Source: Lachnospiraceae bacterium M18-1 | Lineage (GTDB): Bacteria; Bacillota; Clostridia; Lachnospirales; Lachnospiraceae | Reading direction: 5' to 3' | DNA: 64,000 nt | NCBI GenBank assembly: GCA_000403295.2 | Contig: KE159612.1 | Coordinates: 382,181-446,180 of the forward strand | The notes under the pieces: generated by a model | Told to the model about the DNA's origin: nothing | Seen by the model: only the letters and a program-made list of their open reading frames with translations | The model's database searches: none | Part shown: piece by piece, positions 40,237 to 48,211 of the stretch | Layout of the letters: every line of letters begins with the position of its first letter | How positions within the stretch are numbered: the stretch's first letter is position 1 | Position numbers and translations under genes: made by a program

Positions 40237-41533
40237 CTCCTTCCTCTTATACCCGTCCGGCGAGATTCCTTCATATCTCTTAAACACCTTGGAAAAATAC
40301 GTGCAATTTTCAAACCCAAGCACCTCGGACACTTCATACACCAGCTTCCCCTCATCCAGCATCTGTTTCGCCAGATCCACCTTCTTTTGGTTCACATATT
40401 CTATAAAATTAACGCCCATCTCCTTTTTAAAAACCGTACTCAAGTAGGCATTGGATACCCCAATCTCCTCCGCGGCCTCGGAAAGATGGATCTGTGCTGT
40501 CAGATGGCGGTCGATATAGGAAAAGATACTTTTTAAAAGATCAGATTGGCTGCATTTGTACGCCACAAAAAAATGGCTGTAAAAAATGTTCTGGAATTCC
40601 AGGAACCAGATCTCGATCAGGTCCAGGCTGTTCATCATCATCAGATTCTGATAGTGGCAGTTATCGTCCCAGACCCAGACCTCTTCGATGGTCCCGTTCA
40701 GTTTCTGGGCGGTCATGGAGTAGATTCCCAGCATATCCATGAAGATTCGGCGCAGCACATTGATATGGGTATAGGGGTCGGTCCGGATCACCGACAGGAT
40801 CTGCCGAATCATGTCCGCGGAGTCCTTTCCCGAAAAAATCTCCACAGATTCCCGGAGTCCGGCCAGTAGCTGATGAGTCCCTTTTGGGCTATGCTCCCGG
40901 AGCACAATTTTTTCCGGGAAATAATGAATCTCCTGTTCTGCGTCGTAGTAGCGGATGACGGAAATCTGCTCGGCCAGGATGATCGCGCGGTTTACTGCCT
41001 CCGCATCTGCAATCACCGTTTCATGGATGCCGAAATAAACCCTTCCGCAAAGCCTGTCCGTAAGCTCCTGATGAAAATTAGAAAAAAATTCTTTGGAAAA
41101 ATGGCGTTCAAAAAGAAAACAGCAGAACTGCGGGCTGCGGATGACCTGTATGTATTCCGCAGAATGCTCCGTGAGCCATTTTTTCGCAGCCTCGGTCGCG
41201 GCATAAGCAGAATGATCTGTGGACCACTTCTTTGCGGCTGCGGCCGAAACGGAATGATCTTCAGACCATCCTTTTCTCGTTACAGCTGATCACGATGACC
41301 TTACAGTCTATTCCTTCCTCTTTCAGATGCCGCAGGATCTGCAGTCCATCGATTTTGGGAATGTTCAGATCCAGGAGAATGATGTCCGGACGGTGCTTAC
41401 GGATCAGCTCCAGTGCCGCCTCCCCGTCCGCTGCATCCGGAAGAAGGGAGAAACCATGTTTTTCCCACTGAATAAGCTGGTGCAGGCCAATCCTGGCTAA
41501 TATTTCATCTTCAACGATCAATACACGATACAT
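40234..41533 (-). pseudogene. YesN-type response regulator, frameshifted with part of the receiver lost
   Basis: The first 90 residues from ATG 41533 are a receiver (MYRVLIVEDEILARIGLHQL, IILLDLNIPKIDG), ending at a TGA at 41261. The second frame carries AEYIQVIRSPQFCCFLFERH, LTDRLCGRVYFGIHETVIAD and so on to a complete AraC-type helix-turn-helix (IHLSEAAEEIGVSNAYLSTV, KLVYEVSEVLGFENCTYFSK). The receiver's last strand and its conserved lysine are missing; in their place is an imperfect 42-48 bp tandem repeat at 41161-41260. The gene therefore cannot make a normal protein. It sits in a locus whose kinase and binding protein are also truncated. Confidence 0.82.
41161..41260. repeat. Imperfect 42-48 bp tandem repeat at the break in the response regulator
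   Basis: Starts of units (AGAATG or GGAATG) at 41161, 41209 and 41251. On the minus strand the units encode DHSVSAAAAKKWST and DHSAYAATEAAKKWLT, followed by EHSAEY of the flanking protein. The break in reading frame lies immediately beside the array. Confidence 0.7.
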
Positions 41534-42239
41534 TTGCGTGTCCTTTCGGTATACGGATCCAGATTTCAAAACCAGTCAGGACTTTTTCATTGAATATCAG
41601 CCCATAAGATTCTCCGTAAAGCATTTTTAATCTTGAATTTACGTTGTAAAGGCCAATTCCTGTAAAAGCACTCTTATTCTCATTCGGTTTTTTCAAAAGC
41701 TGGTCCATTTTTTCTTTATCTGCGGATTCACCATTGTCAAATACGGAAATGACAAAATCATTGGGATATTCCACTGCGGACACAATGATCTGTCCGGCTT
41801 TCATATCCTTGACACCATGGAGAATAGCATTTTCAACGATAGGCTGCATGGTAAATGCCGGAATTTCATATAGATATAATTCCGTGGGAATGGTATTGTA
41901 AAAATGAAAAGAATCCCCAAACCGTATCTGCATGATATCTACATACGCCTGCAGGAGGATGGTTTCCTGGCCCACCGTGGTCATGCCGTTTTTGCTGCGG
42001 TACACGGCTTGGAGGATGGCACCCAGGGATTCCAGCGCCCGTGCGGTCTTGGTGCCCTCTTCTTTCTGAGCCATAATCTGAATGGAATGCACGGTATTAA
42101 AGATAAAGTGCGGGGAAATCTGCGACATCAGCATTTCATAATGTGCCTTTTCCTTCAGTTCGCTTTCCAGCTTCACCTTTTTGATCAGCTCCTCAATCCG
42201 TTCTCCGGCTTCGTTATAGCTGGCAATCAGACTGATCAC
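41511..42239 (-). pseudogene. Sensor histidine kinase lacking its N-terminal half
   Basis: A 242-residue frame with the YesM-type kinase core: MSQISPHFIFNTVHSIQIMA (phosphorylated His), VENAILHGVKDM, FDNGESADKEKM and TGIGLYNVNSRLKMLYGESY. The membrane helices, extracellular sensor and HAMP domain (normally about 340 residues) are missing. Its first codon (GTG, no ribosome binding site) shares a base with the stop codon of the truncated solute-binding gene, marking a deletion junction. It overlaps the receiver gene by about 23 bases. Confidence 0.8.
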
Positions 42240-42688
42240 TACAGCCGATGACCGATCAATTCTTCGGCAGAAGTCAGCTTGCTTAGCGGATAGAGCAGTC
42301 CCATGGCCGCCAGGTCAATGGCATGTCCGGAGTTGTCCATGGTCACGATATCCGCGCCACCGCCGGCCAGTGCGGCAGTCTGGAAGGACTCCTTGATATC
42401 CTGCTGGGAGGCGCCCTGCAAAGTAATCTTGACCTCTGGATGTTCCTCTTCGTACTGCCGGATCACTTTTGTAAATTCTGCTCCCAGATCCGTCGATTCA
42501 TCTACCCAGTCATTTCCCATGAGAAGGGTAAGCTCCGTGCTTTCGGAACCGGATTCCTGCTGCGGTTCCTGTTCCTGTCCCGTGCTCTCCCCCGTGTTTT
42601 CCGTATCACTGCCGGAACCTCCGCAGGCGGTTGCTGTAAGCACCATGGATGCGGCTAATAATAAAGCGGTTATTTTTTTCTTTTTCAT
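42239..42688 (-). pseudogene. ABC solute-binding lipoprotein, N-terminal fragment
   Basis: The first 145 residues of a sugar-type binding protein: lipobox in LLLAASMVLTATACGG, a Glu/Ser/Gln-rich spacer, then ELTLLMGNDWVDESTDLG, YEEEHPEVKITLQ and DIVTMDNSGHAIDLAAMGLL. Family members are about 430 residues; here the frame runs into a stop at LTSAEELIGHRL, where kinase sequence begins. The rest of the gene, any permease genes and the kinase sensor were presumably lost in one deletion. Confidence 0.82.
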
Positions 42689-43040
42689 ATTTGTATCCGT
42701 CCCTTTCGTATTTTTGTTCAGGTCTTGCCGGCTGTTCCTTAATATCTGTATTAAACCATATCAAGGCTGTATTTAAAATAAAGATATTTTTTGGGTTTCC
42801 GGAAAAAAATCAAAAAATAGGTGGAAAGATTTCTGCAGGAGCCTGTCTCTATTATTTTTAACTGATTTTTTCGATTTATATAAATTTTGTTCATGATTCA
42901 ATGGAAACTCTGCTTTTTTTACTGAAAAAAAGAGAAAAACCTGCAAAATTTTTTTATTCCCGTTTGCCGGGGGATGCCCTACAATTTTTGTAACTATTTA
43001 GAACAGCAGATGATTTTTAGGAACTGTGCTGCTCTGAAGA
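42689..43040. other. AT-rich intergenic region without a gene
   Basis: About 350 bases between the truncated binding-protein gene and the family C hairpin. It has several A and T runs and presumably holds the old promoter of the leftward locus. No open frame, RNA gene or clear promoter was recognised. Confidence 0.6.
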
Positions 43041-43054
43041 GCTGACAACTTTTC

Positions 43055-43140
43055 CGCCTGTACGGTGCTAATCCGAAGTCGCATTTTCATTGCAATAAAT
43101 TGCATAAAAATGTGTCTTCGGATTGCAACCGTACAGGTGG
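43055..43140. repeat. Family C hairpin repeat (copy 1)
   Basis: CGCCTGTACGGTGCTAATCC, GAAGTCGCATTTTCATTGCA on the left arm and TTGCATAAAAATGTGTCTTC, GGATTGCAACCGTACAGG on the right arm form an imperfect hairpin of about 85 bases. The flanks (GACAACTTTTC / GGCAACTTTTT) extend the similarity. A second copy is at 45279-45362. Confidence 0.82.
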
Positions 43141-43176
43141 CAACTTTTTAAGCAAAAACGAAGGAGGAAGGAATCA

Positions 43177-44355
43177 ATGAAAAAATTGAATGTAGCCCTG
43201 GCAGGATTGAGCTTCGGCCTGGAGTTTGCCGCGATCTACTGCAAACATCCGGATGTGGACAAAGTGTATCTTGTAGACAAAAATGAAAAGCTTCTGCGTA
43301 TCGCGATGGAACGCTACAGCATCCCGAAGGAGCGGTGCCATACGGACCTGCAGGAGATTCTGGATAATCCGGAGATCGATGCCGTGCATCTAGTCACGCC
43401 GCCGGCCACCCACGCGCCTTTTTCTGTCCGCGTATTGAATGCGGGAAAGCACTGCGGCTGTACCATTCCCATGGGAATGAGCATCCAGGAGCTGAATGAT
43501 GTGATCCATGCCCGGAAACAGTCTGGAAAAAACTACATGTTTATGGAGACTACAATCTTCCAGCGGGAATTTCTCTATATGAAGGAACTCTATGAGAAAG
43601 GGGAACTGGGAAGGCTTCAATACATGACCTGCGCCCACTATCAGGATATGGAAGGGTGGCCGGAATACTGGAAAGGCTTTCCGCCGCTCATGCATCCCAC
43701 CCATGCGGTGGCGCCCTGCCTGATGCTGGCGGGACATCTGCCGGATCGCGTCTATGCAAGAGGCTCAGGAAAGGTCAGAAAGGAACTGGAGGAGCAGTAC
43801 GGATGTCCATACGCGTTTGAAGCGGCATTTATTTCGCTCAAGGACAGTGATGTGACGATTGAGATGGAGCGTTTCCTATACGGCGTGGCCCGCAGCTATT
43901 CTGAGTGTTTCCGTATATATGGGGAAAATAAAAGTTTCGAGTGGCAGCAGCTGGCGAAGGAAGACCCGGTGCTCTATACCAGGACGGGCGCCCTGCAGAA
44001 GGTGGATATCCTGACCGATGAAAATGAGGAATCCAGCCGGGGCGGCGAGATCAAAGAGGAACGGATCAAGATTCCGGATTATGCGCACCTCCTGCCGGAA
44101 GAGATCGCGGCATTCACCCAAAATACGGTTTATAATAATGAAAATACGCATCTTTCCTTTACGCAGGGAGGCGGACACGGCGGTTCCCATCCCCATCTGG
44201 TCCATGAGTTCATCCGTTCCATCCTGGAGGAAAGGACTCCGGTCATGGACGACATCATGGGAGCCTACTGGACAGGTACTGGTATCTGCGCCCACGAATC
44301 GGCCATGCAGGACGGAAAGGTGATATCCATTCCGGCTTTTGAAAAAGTAGAATAA
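43177..44355 (+). CDS. Gfo/Idh/MocA-family protein with altered active-site motif
   Basis: A 392-residue protein with the N-terminal Rossmann fold (KLNVALAGLSFGLEFAAIYC, VDKVYLVDKNEKLL, AVHLVTPPATHAPF) and a C-terminal alpha/beta domain of the Gfo/Idh/MocA group. In typical members the loop after the Rossmann core reads ExKP with a catalytic Lys; here it is GKHCGCTIPMGMS, without that Lys, and the nucleotide loop is GLSFG rather than GxGxxG. It may not be a standard dehydrogenase. AAGGAGGAAGG precedes the ATG. It stands alone between repeats. Confidence 0.82.
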   Translation: MKKLNVALAGLSFGLEFAAIYCKHPDVDKVYLVDKNEKLLRIAMERYSIPKERCHTDLQEILDNPEIDAVHLVTPPATHAPFSVRVLNAGKHCGCTIPMGMSIQELNDVIHARKQSGKNYMFMETTIFQREFLYMKELYEKGELGRLQYMTCAHYQDMEGWPEYWKGFPPLMHPTHAVAPCLMLAGHLPDRVYARGSGKVRKELEEQYGCPYAFEAAFISLKDSDVTIEMERFLYGVARSYSECFRIYGENKSFEWQQLAKEDPVLYTRTGALQKVDILTDENEESSRGGEIKEERIKIPDYAHLLPEEIAAFTQNTVYNNENTHLSFTQGGGHGGSHPHLVHEFIRSILEERTPVMDDIMGAYWTGTGICAHESAMQDGKVISIPAFEKVE

Positions 44356-44382
44356 CGCGGCAGGTGGGAAGACAGTAAAAAT

Positions 44383-44504
44383 GGTTACAGTTCACGGCCC
44401 AACCGGCCGCGAACTGTAACGCATCCAGCCCATTGAAAAGTCGCCTGACGGCGAGGGGCTGGATGCCTTGCAACAGGGTGCAAGGCACAGTGAACAGTAA
44501 CTAA
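44383..44504. repeat. Family B dispersed palindromic repeat (copy 3)
   Basis: GGTTACAGTTCACGGCCCAA, CCGGCCGCGAACTGTAACGC, ATCCAGCCCATTGAAAAGTC, GCCTGACGGCGAGGGGCTGG and a closing CAGTGAACAGTAAC. Nearly identical to 38647-38768. It occupies the gap before the LUD-domain gene; the remaining bases hold no gene. Confidence 0.87.
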
Positions 44505-44635
44505 AAATGGCATTAGAAGATATTTTTTGCAACAGCTCCGTTGTTTTTTCCTGCTATGACTGCTATAATAAAAAACATGGTGAAGTTTCGCTGCTGATGC
44601 CCCGCAGGGCACATGGCAGCAGAAAGGCGGAAAAA

Positions 44636-45271
44636 ATGAACGTAAGAGAGATGCGAAACGATGTATTGGGCCCCCGTGTAGTCAAAGCGCTGGAGTCCCG
44701 CAATATGGAAGCTTATTATGTGAAGACAAAGGAAGAGGCCCTGGCAAAAGCTCTGGAGCTGATTCCGGAGGGCAGCTCTGTCAGCTGGGGCGGCAGCATG
44801 TCCGTGCAGGAGATCGGACTTTTGGATGCGGTCCGCGCAGGCAATTATGAGGTTCTGGACCGGGGGACGAAGGAGACACGCCCGGAGCAGGAAGAAGTCA
44901 TGCACCAGGCGCTGAACTGCGATGTGTACCTGGGCAGTACCAATGCGCTCAGCGAGGACGGGATACTGGTGAATATCGATGGAAATGCCAACCGGGTGGC
45001 GGCTTATTCCTACGGCCCGAAAACGGTCCTGCTGATCGTGGGCATGAATAAGGTGGTTAAGACCGAAGCCGATGCCATGAGCCGTGCGAAACATGAAGCG
45101 GCGCCCATCAATGCGCAGCGGTTCGGGATCCAGACTCCCTGCGTGAAGAATGGAACCTGCGCAGACTGCAAGTCTCCAGACTGCATCTGCTGTCAGATCC
45201 TGATCACCAGGTTTTCCAGGGTGCCGAAACGGACGAAAGTCATTCTGGCAGATGAAGATCTTGGATTTTAA
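44636..45271 (+). CDS. LUD-domain protein (LutC/YkgG family)
   Basis: A 211-residue LUD-domain protein. Landmarks are SSVSWGGSMSVQEIGLLDAV, DVYLGSTNALSEDGILVNID and GPKTVLLIVGMNKVV. The C-terminal part has a cysteine cluster (CVKNGTCADCKSPDCICCQI), common in the stand-alone LUD proteins of clostridia. LutC takes part in lactate oxidation in Bacillus, but no LutA or LutB gene is near, so the role here is open. The start at 44636 follows AAAGGCGG; the open frame continues upstream but is not protein-like. Confidence 0.85.
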   Translation: MNVREMRNDVLGPRVVKALESRNMEAYYVKTKEEALAKALELIPEGSSVSWGGSMSVQEIGLLDAVRAGNYEVLDRGTKETRPEQEEVMHQALNCDVYLGSTNALSEDGILVNIDGNANRVAAYSYGPKTVLLIVGMNKVVKTEADAMSRAKHEAAPINAQRFGIQTPCVKNGTCADCKSPDCICCQILITRFSRVPKRTKVILADEDLGF

Positions 45272-45278
45272 AAGTTAC

Positions 45279-45362
45279 CAGTTGTACGGTTGCTAATCCG
45301 AAGTCGCATTTTCATTGCAAATTGTGTAAAAATGTGACTTCGGATTGCAACCGTACAGCTGG
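45279..45362. repeat. Family C hairpin repeat (copy 2)
   Basis: CAGTTGTACGGTTGCTAATC, CGAAGTCGCATTTTCATTGC on the left and AAATGTGACTTCGGATTGCA, ACCGTACAGCTGG on the right. Left and right arms pair over most of their length. It lies 8 bases after the LUD gene stop and could end its transcript, though no T-tract follows. Confidence 0.82.
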
Positions 45363-45444
45363 AAAAGTTTCCGAAACCGCAGCAGACGGGTCTGAGGTAT
45401 ATCAGTACTAGAAATCAAGAAAGGCAGGCTGTGCAGGCAGAACG

Positions 45445-46353
45445 ATGGAGAACAAGAATCTGAAAGGAAAGAAGGCGTCTGCATCCAGTGGAGGGGCCGC
45501 GAAAAAAACGACGAAGAAGGCTGGCAGTAAAAAGACTGCCGGGAAGAAAACATCAAAAAAGGCGGCCCGGAAGGCGGAAAAGCAGGAAGGAAAAAAGGGC
45601 GGCCTGCTTACGAATCTGATCATGCTTTTTGCATTCGGCATCCTGGCCGTTTCTATCTATCAGATCGTGATGATGGTCCTGCCTTACTATCAAGGCGGAC
45701 AGGAGTATGATAAGGTCAAGGAGCTGGCAGTTACAGAACCCAAGCCGGAGGAAGATGGGGAGGGCGAAAAGCCGGGGGACGGATTTCAGGTGGACTTTGA
45801 GGCGCTTCTTGCAGAGAATCCTGACACAGTCGCCTGGATCCGTCTGGAGGAACCGGCCGTCATCAGCTATCCGGTTGTCAAGAGCCAGGACAATGAAGAA
45901 TATCTGACCAAGACATTTTCTGCGAATGATAACAAACTGGGCGCGATCTTTCTGGATAAACGGAGCAGTTCCTCATTTTCAGACAGAAATTCCTTTATTT
46001 ACGGACACAACCTGAAGGTGGGAGGCGAGATGTTTTCCCAGCTCAACGCATACGCGGATGAGGAGTTCTGTAAGCAGCATCCATATTTTTATATTTACAC
46101 GCCGGACGGCATGACAAAGGTCTATCAGGTGTTTTCGGCGGGCGTGGTAAATGCGATGGCAGATAATTATAATCTGGATTATGATACAGATGAGGAGTTC
46201 ATGGATTATCTGGAGCTGTGCAGAAGTTCGTCTAATTATCAGGTGGAGACGGACCTGCATGCAGGGTCCCGGATCGTGAGCCTGTCCACCTGTACCAATG
46301 TGCTGGAGGATGAGCGGTTTCTGCTTCAGGGCGTGCTGATCGAGGAATACTGA
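45445..46353 (+). CDS. srtB: Class B sortase
   Basis: A 302-residue sortase. The first 55 residues are very Lys- and Ala-rich (cytoplasmic), followed by one membrane helix (NLIMLFAFGILAVSIYQIVM), a spacer, and the sortase domain with VAWIRLEEPAVISYPVVKS, catalytic His in FIYGHNL, catalytic Cys in IVSLSTCTN and the Arg in DERFLLQGVL. Class B enzymes attach proteins to the cell wall or build pili; no obvious substrate with an LPXTG/NPQTN signal is encoded in the window. Start chosen at the ATG with AGAACG upstream; no strong ribosome binding site. Confidence 0.9.
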   Translation: MENKNLKGKKASASSGGAAKKTTKKAGSKKTAGKKTSKKAARKAEKQEGKKGGLLTNLIMLFAFGILAVSIYQIVMMVLPYYQGGQEYDKVKELAVTEPKPEEDGEGEKPGDGFQVDFEALLAENPDTVAWIRLEEPAVISYPVVKSQDNEEYLTKTFSANDNKLGAIFLDKRSSSSFSDRNSFIYGHNLKVGGEMFSQLNAYADEEFCKQHPYFYIYTPDGMTKVYQVFSAGVVNAMADNYNLDYDTDEEFMDYLELCRSSSNYQVETDLHAGSRIVSLSTCTNVLEDERFLLQGVLIEEY

Positions 46354-46376
46354 CTTAGATCATAGGAGGGAGCATT

Positions 46377-46565
46377 ATGGCGGATCGTTTTGCGGTAGGG
46401 GACATCATCCGGCTGAAAAAGCAGCATCCATGCGGAAATTTTGAGTGGGAAGTGCTCCGGGTGGGGGCGGATTTCCGCCTGAAGTGCTGCGGATGCGGCC
46501 ATCAGGTGATGGTGCCCAGGAAATTGGTGGAAAAAAATACAAAGGAAATTCGCAAAAAGGCTTGA
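46377..46565 (+). CDS. DUF951 family protein
   Basis: A 62-residue protein of the DUF951 family: FAVGDIIRLKKQHPCGNFEW then VLRVGADFRLKCCGCGHQVM and VPRKLVEKN. It is conserved in Firmicutes next to the ribosomal S6 gene and has an unknown function. The Cys-Cys-x-Cys segment may bind a metal. AGGAGGG precedes the ATG. It lies 24 bases after the sortase gene. Confidence 0.88.
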   Translation: MADRFAVGDIIRLKKQHPCGNFEWEVLRVGADFRLKCCGCGHQVMVPRKLVEKNTKEIRKKA

Positions 46566-46757
46566 ATCATAAAAAGTCTTGTGCTATGATAAACACCTGT
46601 GTGACATACACAATGAACTACAGCTGTTTGGGTACGGCAGATGATTGAATCGTCGATCGCTTTGAACAGCAGATCAGATTTTTGCAGATCTGACAGAGAA
46701 TTTTTTCCTTGCTCCCGGGCAGGCGGGGGCCAGAGACCAGAAGGAGGTGCAGGACAC

Positions 46758-47045
46758 ATGAACAAGTATGAGTTAGCCGTTGTTGTCAGCGCAAAGCTCG
46801 AAGATGATGCAAGAGCAGAAGTAGTGGAGAAGGTAAAAGCATTGATCACCCGTTTCGGCGGCAATGTAACAGACGTTGACGAATGGGGCAAGAGAAGATT
46901 TGCTTATGAGATTCAGAAGATGAAAGAAGGATTCTACTATTTCGTACACTTCGAGTCTGACGCGGCTGTTCCGGGTGAAGTGGAACAGCGTATCCGTATC
47001 ATGGATAACGTGCTCAGATATTTATGCGTGAAGCAAGAGGCATAA
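46758..47045 (+). CDS. rpsF: 30S ribosomal protein S6
   Basis: A 95-residue S6 protein: MNKYELAVVVSAKLEDDARA, DVDEWGKRRFAYEIQKMKEG and IRIMDNVLRYLCVK. It binds S18 in the 30S platform. AAGGAGG lies 12 bases before the ATG. It heads the conserved rpsF-ssb-rpsR operon. The 190-base leader may hold its promoter and, as in many bacteria, an S6:S18-binding leader, but I could not identify that motif with confidence. Confidence 0.95.
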   Translation: MNKYELAVVVSAKLEDDARAEVVEKVKALITRFGGNVTDVDEWGKRRFAYEIQKMKEGFYYFVHFESDAAVPGEVEQRIRIMDNVLRYLCVKQEA

Positions 47046-47060
47046 AAGAAAGAGGTATAT

Positions 47061-47531
47061 ATGAATAAAGTAGTTTTGGTGGGTCGCCTGACAAGGGACC
47101 CCGAAGTCAGATATTCACAGGGTGACAGCGCAACTGCAGTAGCAAGATATACGATCGCTGTAGACCGCAGGTTCAAGAGGGACAACGAACCCACTGCAGA
47201 TTTTATTCCCTGCGTGATCTTCGGACGTTCCGCTGAGTTTGCGGAGAAGTATTTCCGCCAGGGTATGCGGGTAGCCATATCCGGACGTATCCAGACCGGA
47301 AGCTACACGAATAAGGACGGCGTGAAGGTGTACACGACGGAAGTGATCGTAGAGGATCAGGAATTTGCAGAGAGTAAGTCTGAGTTTGAAGCGAACCGCG
47401 GTTCCTATCAGCAGAACTCTTATCAGCAGCAGAATAACTACCAGCAGCCGGTGCCTTCGCCGGGAGCAGATGTGGGTGATGGCTTCATGAACATCCCGGA
47501 CGGGATAGATGAGGAACTGCCGTTTAGTTAA
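47061..47531 (+). CDS. ssb: Single-stranded DNA-binding protein
   Basis: A 156-residue SSB. The OB-fold occupies residues 1-108 (MNKVVLVGRLTRDPEVRYSQ, FIPCVIFGRSAEFAEKYFRQ, GRIQTGSYTNKDGVKVYTTE). A Gln- and Tyr-rich linker follows and the C terminus is DEELPFS, the acidic tip that recruits replication and repair proteins. It lies 15 bases after rpsF and 132 before rpsR. Confidence 0.96.
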   Translation: MNKVVLVGRLTRDPEVRYSQGDSATAVARYTIAVDRRFKRDNEPTADFIPCVIFGRSAEFAEKYFRQGMRVAISGRIQTGSYTNKDGVKVYTTEVIVEDQEFAESKSEFEANRGSYQQNSYQQQNNYQQPVPSPGADVGDGFMNIPDGIDEELPFS

Positions 47532-47663
47532 ATTTACCGAATGGGTATGATCCTGCGGAGCCCGGCAGGGCAGGCAGATCTGCCTGGTAATGATAATAGA
47601 CGTTCCTAACCGGATCCGTATGGGATTCCATGCGGAGGATATAAATTCAGGAGGTAAAGGAAG

Positions 47664-47930
47664 ATGGCTTACGAAAAGGGAAGCAGACCGGAAGGCGGCT
47701 TCAAGAGAAGAGGCCCTGTACGCAGAAGAAAAAAAGTATGCGTATTCTGCGGAAAAGAAAATAACGAGATTGATTACAAAGACGTGGCAAAGCTGAAGAA
47801 GTATATCTCTGAGAGAGGGAAGATCCTTCCCAGAAGAATCACAGGCAACTGTGCAAAGCATCAGAGAGCGCTTACCGTAGCGATCAAGAGAGCAAGACAC
47901 ATCGCTCTGATGCCGTATGTTCAGGACTAA
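47664..47930 (+). CDS. rpsR: 30S ribosomal protein S18
   Basis: An 88-residue S18: basic N-terminal tail, [40 protein letters not shown] and [19 protein letters not shown]. The CxxC and C-x2-H pattern shows the zinc-binding form of S18. GGAGG precedes the ATG. A strong terminator follows, ending the operon. Confidence 0.96.
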   Translation: MAYEKGSRPEGGFKRRGPVRRRKKVCVFCGKENNEIDYKDVAKLKKYISERGKILPRRITGNCAKHQRALTVAIKRARHIALMPYVQD

Positions 47931-47951
47931 TTAAAAAGACATGTAAAAGGG

Positions 47952-47994
47952 CTGCCGCACCGGGGAACAGAAGATTCCGGGTGCGGCAGTTTTT
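47952..47994 (+). terminator. Rho-independent terminator after rpsR
   Basis: CTGCCGCACCGGGGA pairs with TTCCGGGTGCGGCAG (one mismatch) and is followed by TTTTT. 21 bases after the rpsR stop. Confidence 0.93.
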
Positions 47995-48211
47995 CGGTGG
48001 CCGGCGGATAAAAGTGCGGACCGTCCTGCTGCAGCTCACCCCGGGTATGCACTGCGGTGTGTTGCCGCAGAACGGTACAGTCCTGATATTTTCCCAATGA
48101 TTGTGTTACCTCCTGGTGCAGATTCAGATTATAGTGGATTAATTTCAAAAAAGGTGTTATACTAGACATGTTAGTGACTGGAATCGTCCGAGGAGTTGGA
48201 GAGGGAAAATC

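Noticed and set aside
46566..46757. S6:S18-binding leader RNA before rpsF
   Set aside because: Position is right, but I could not identify the conserved motif and stems with confidence.
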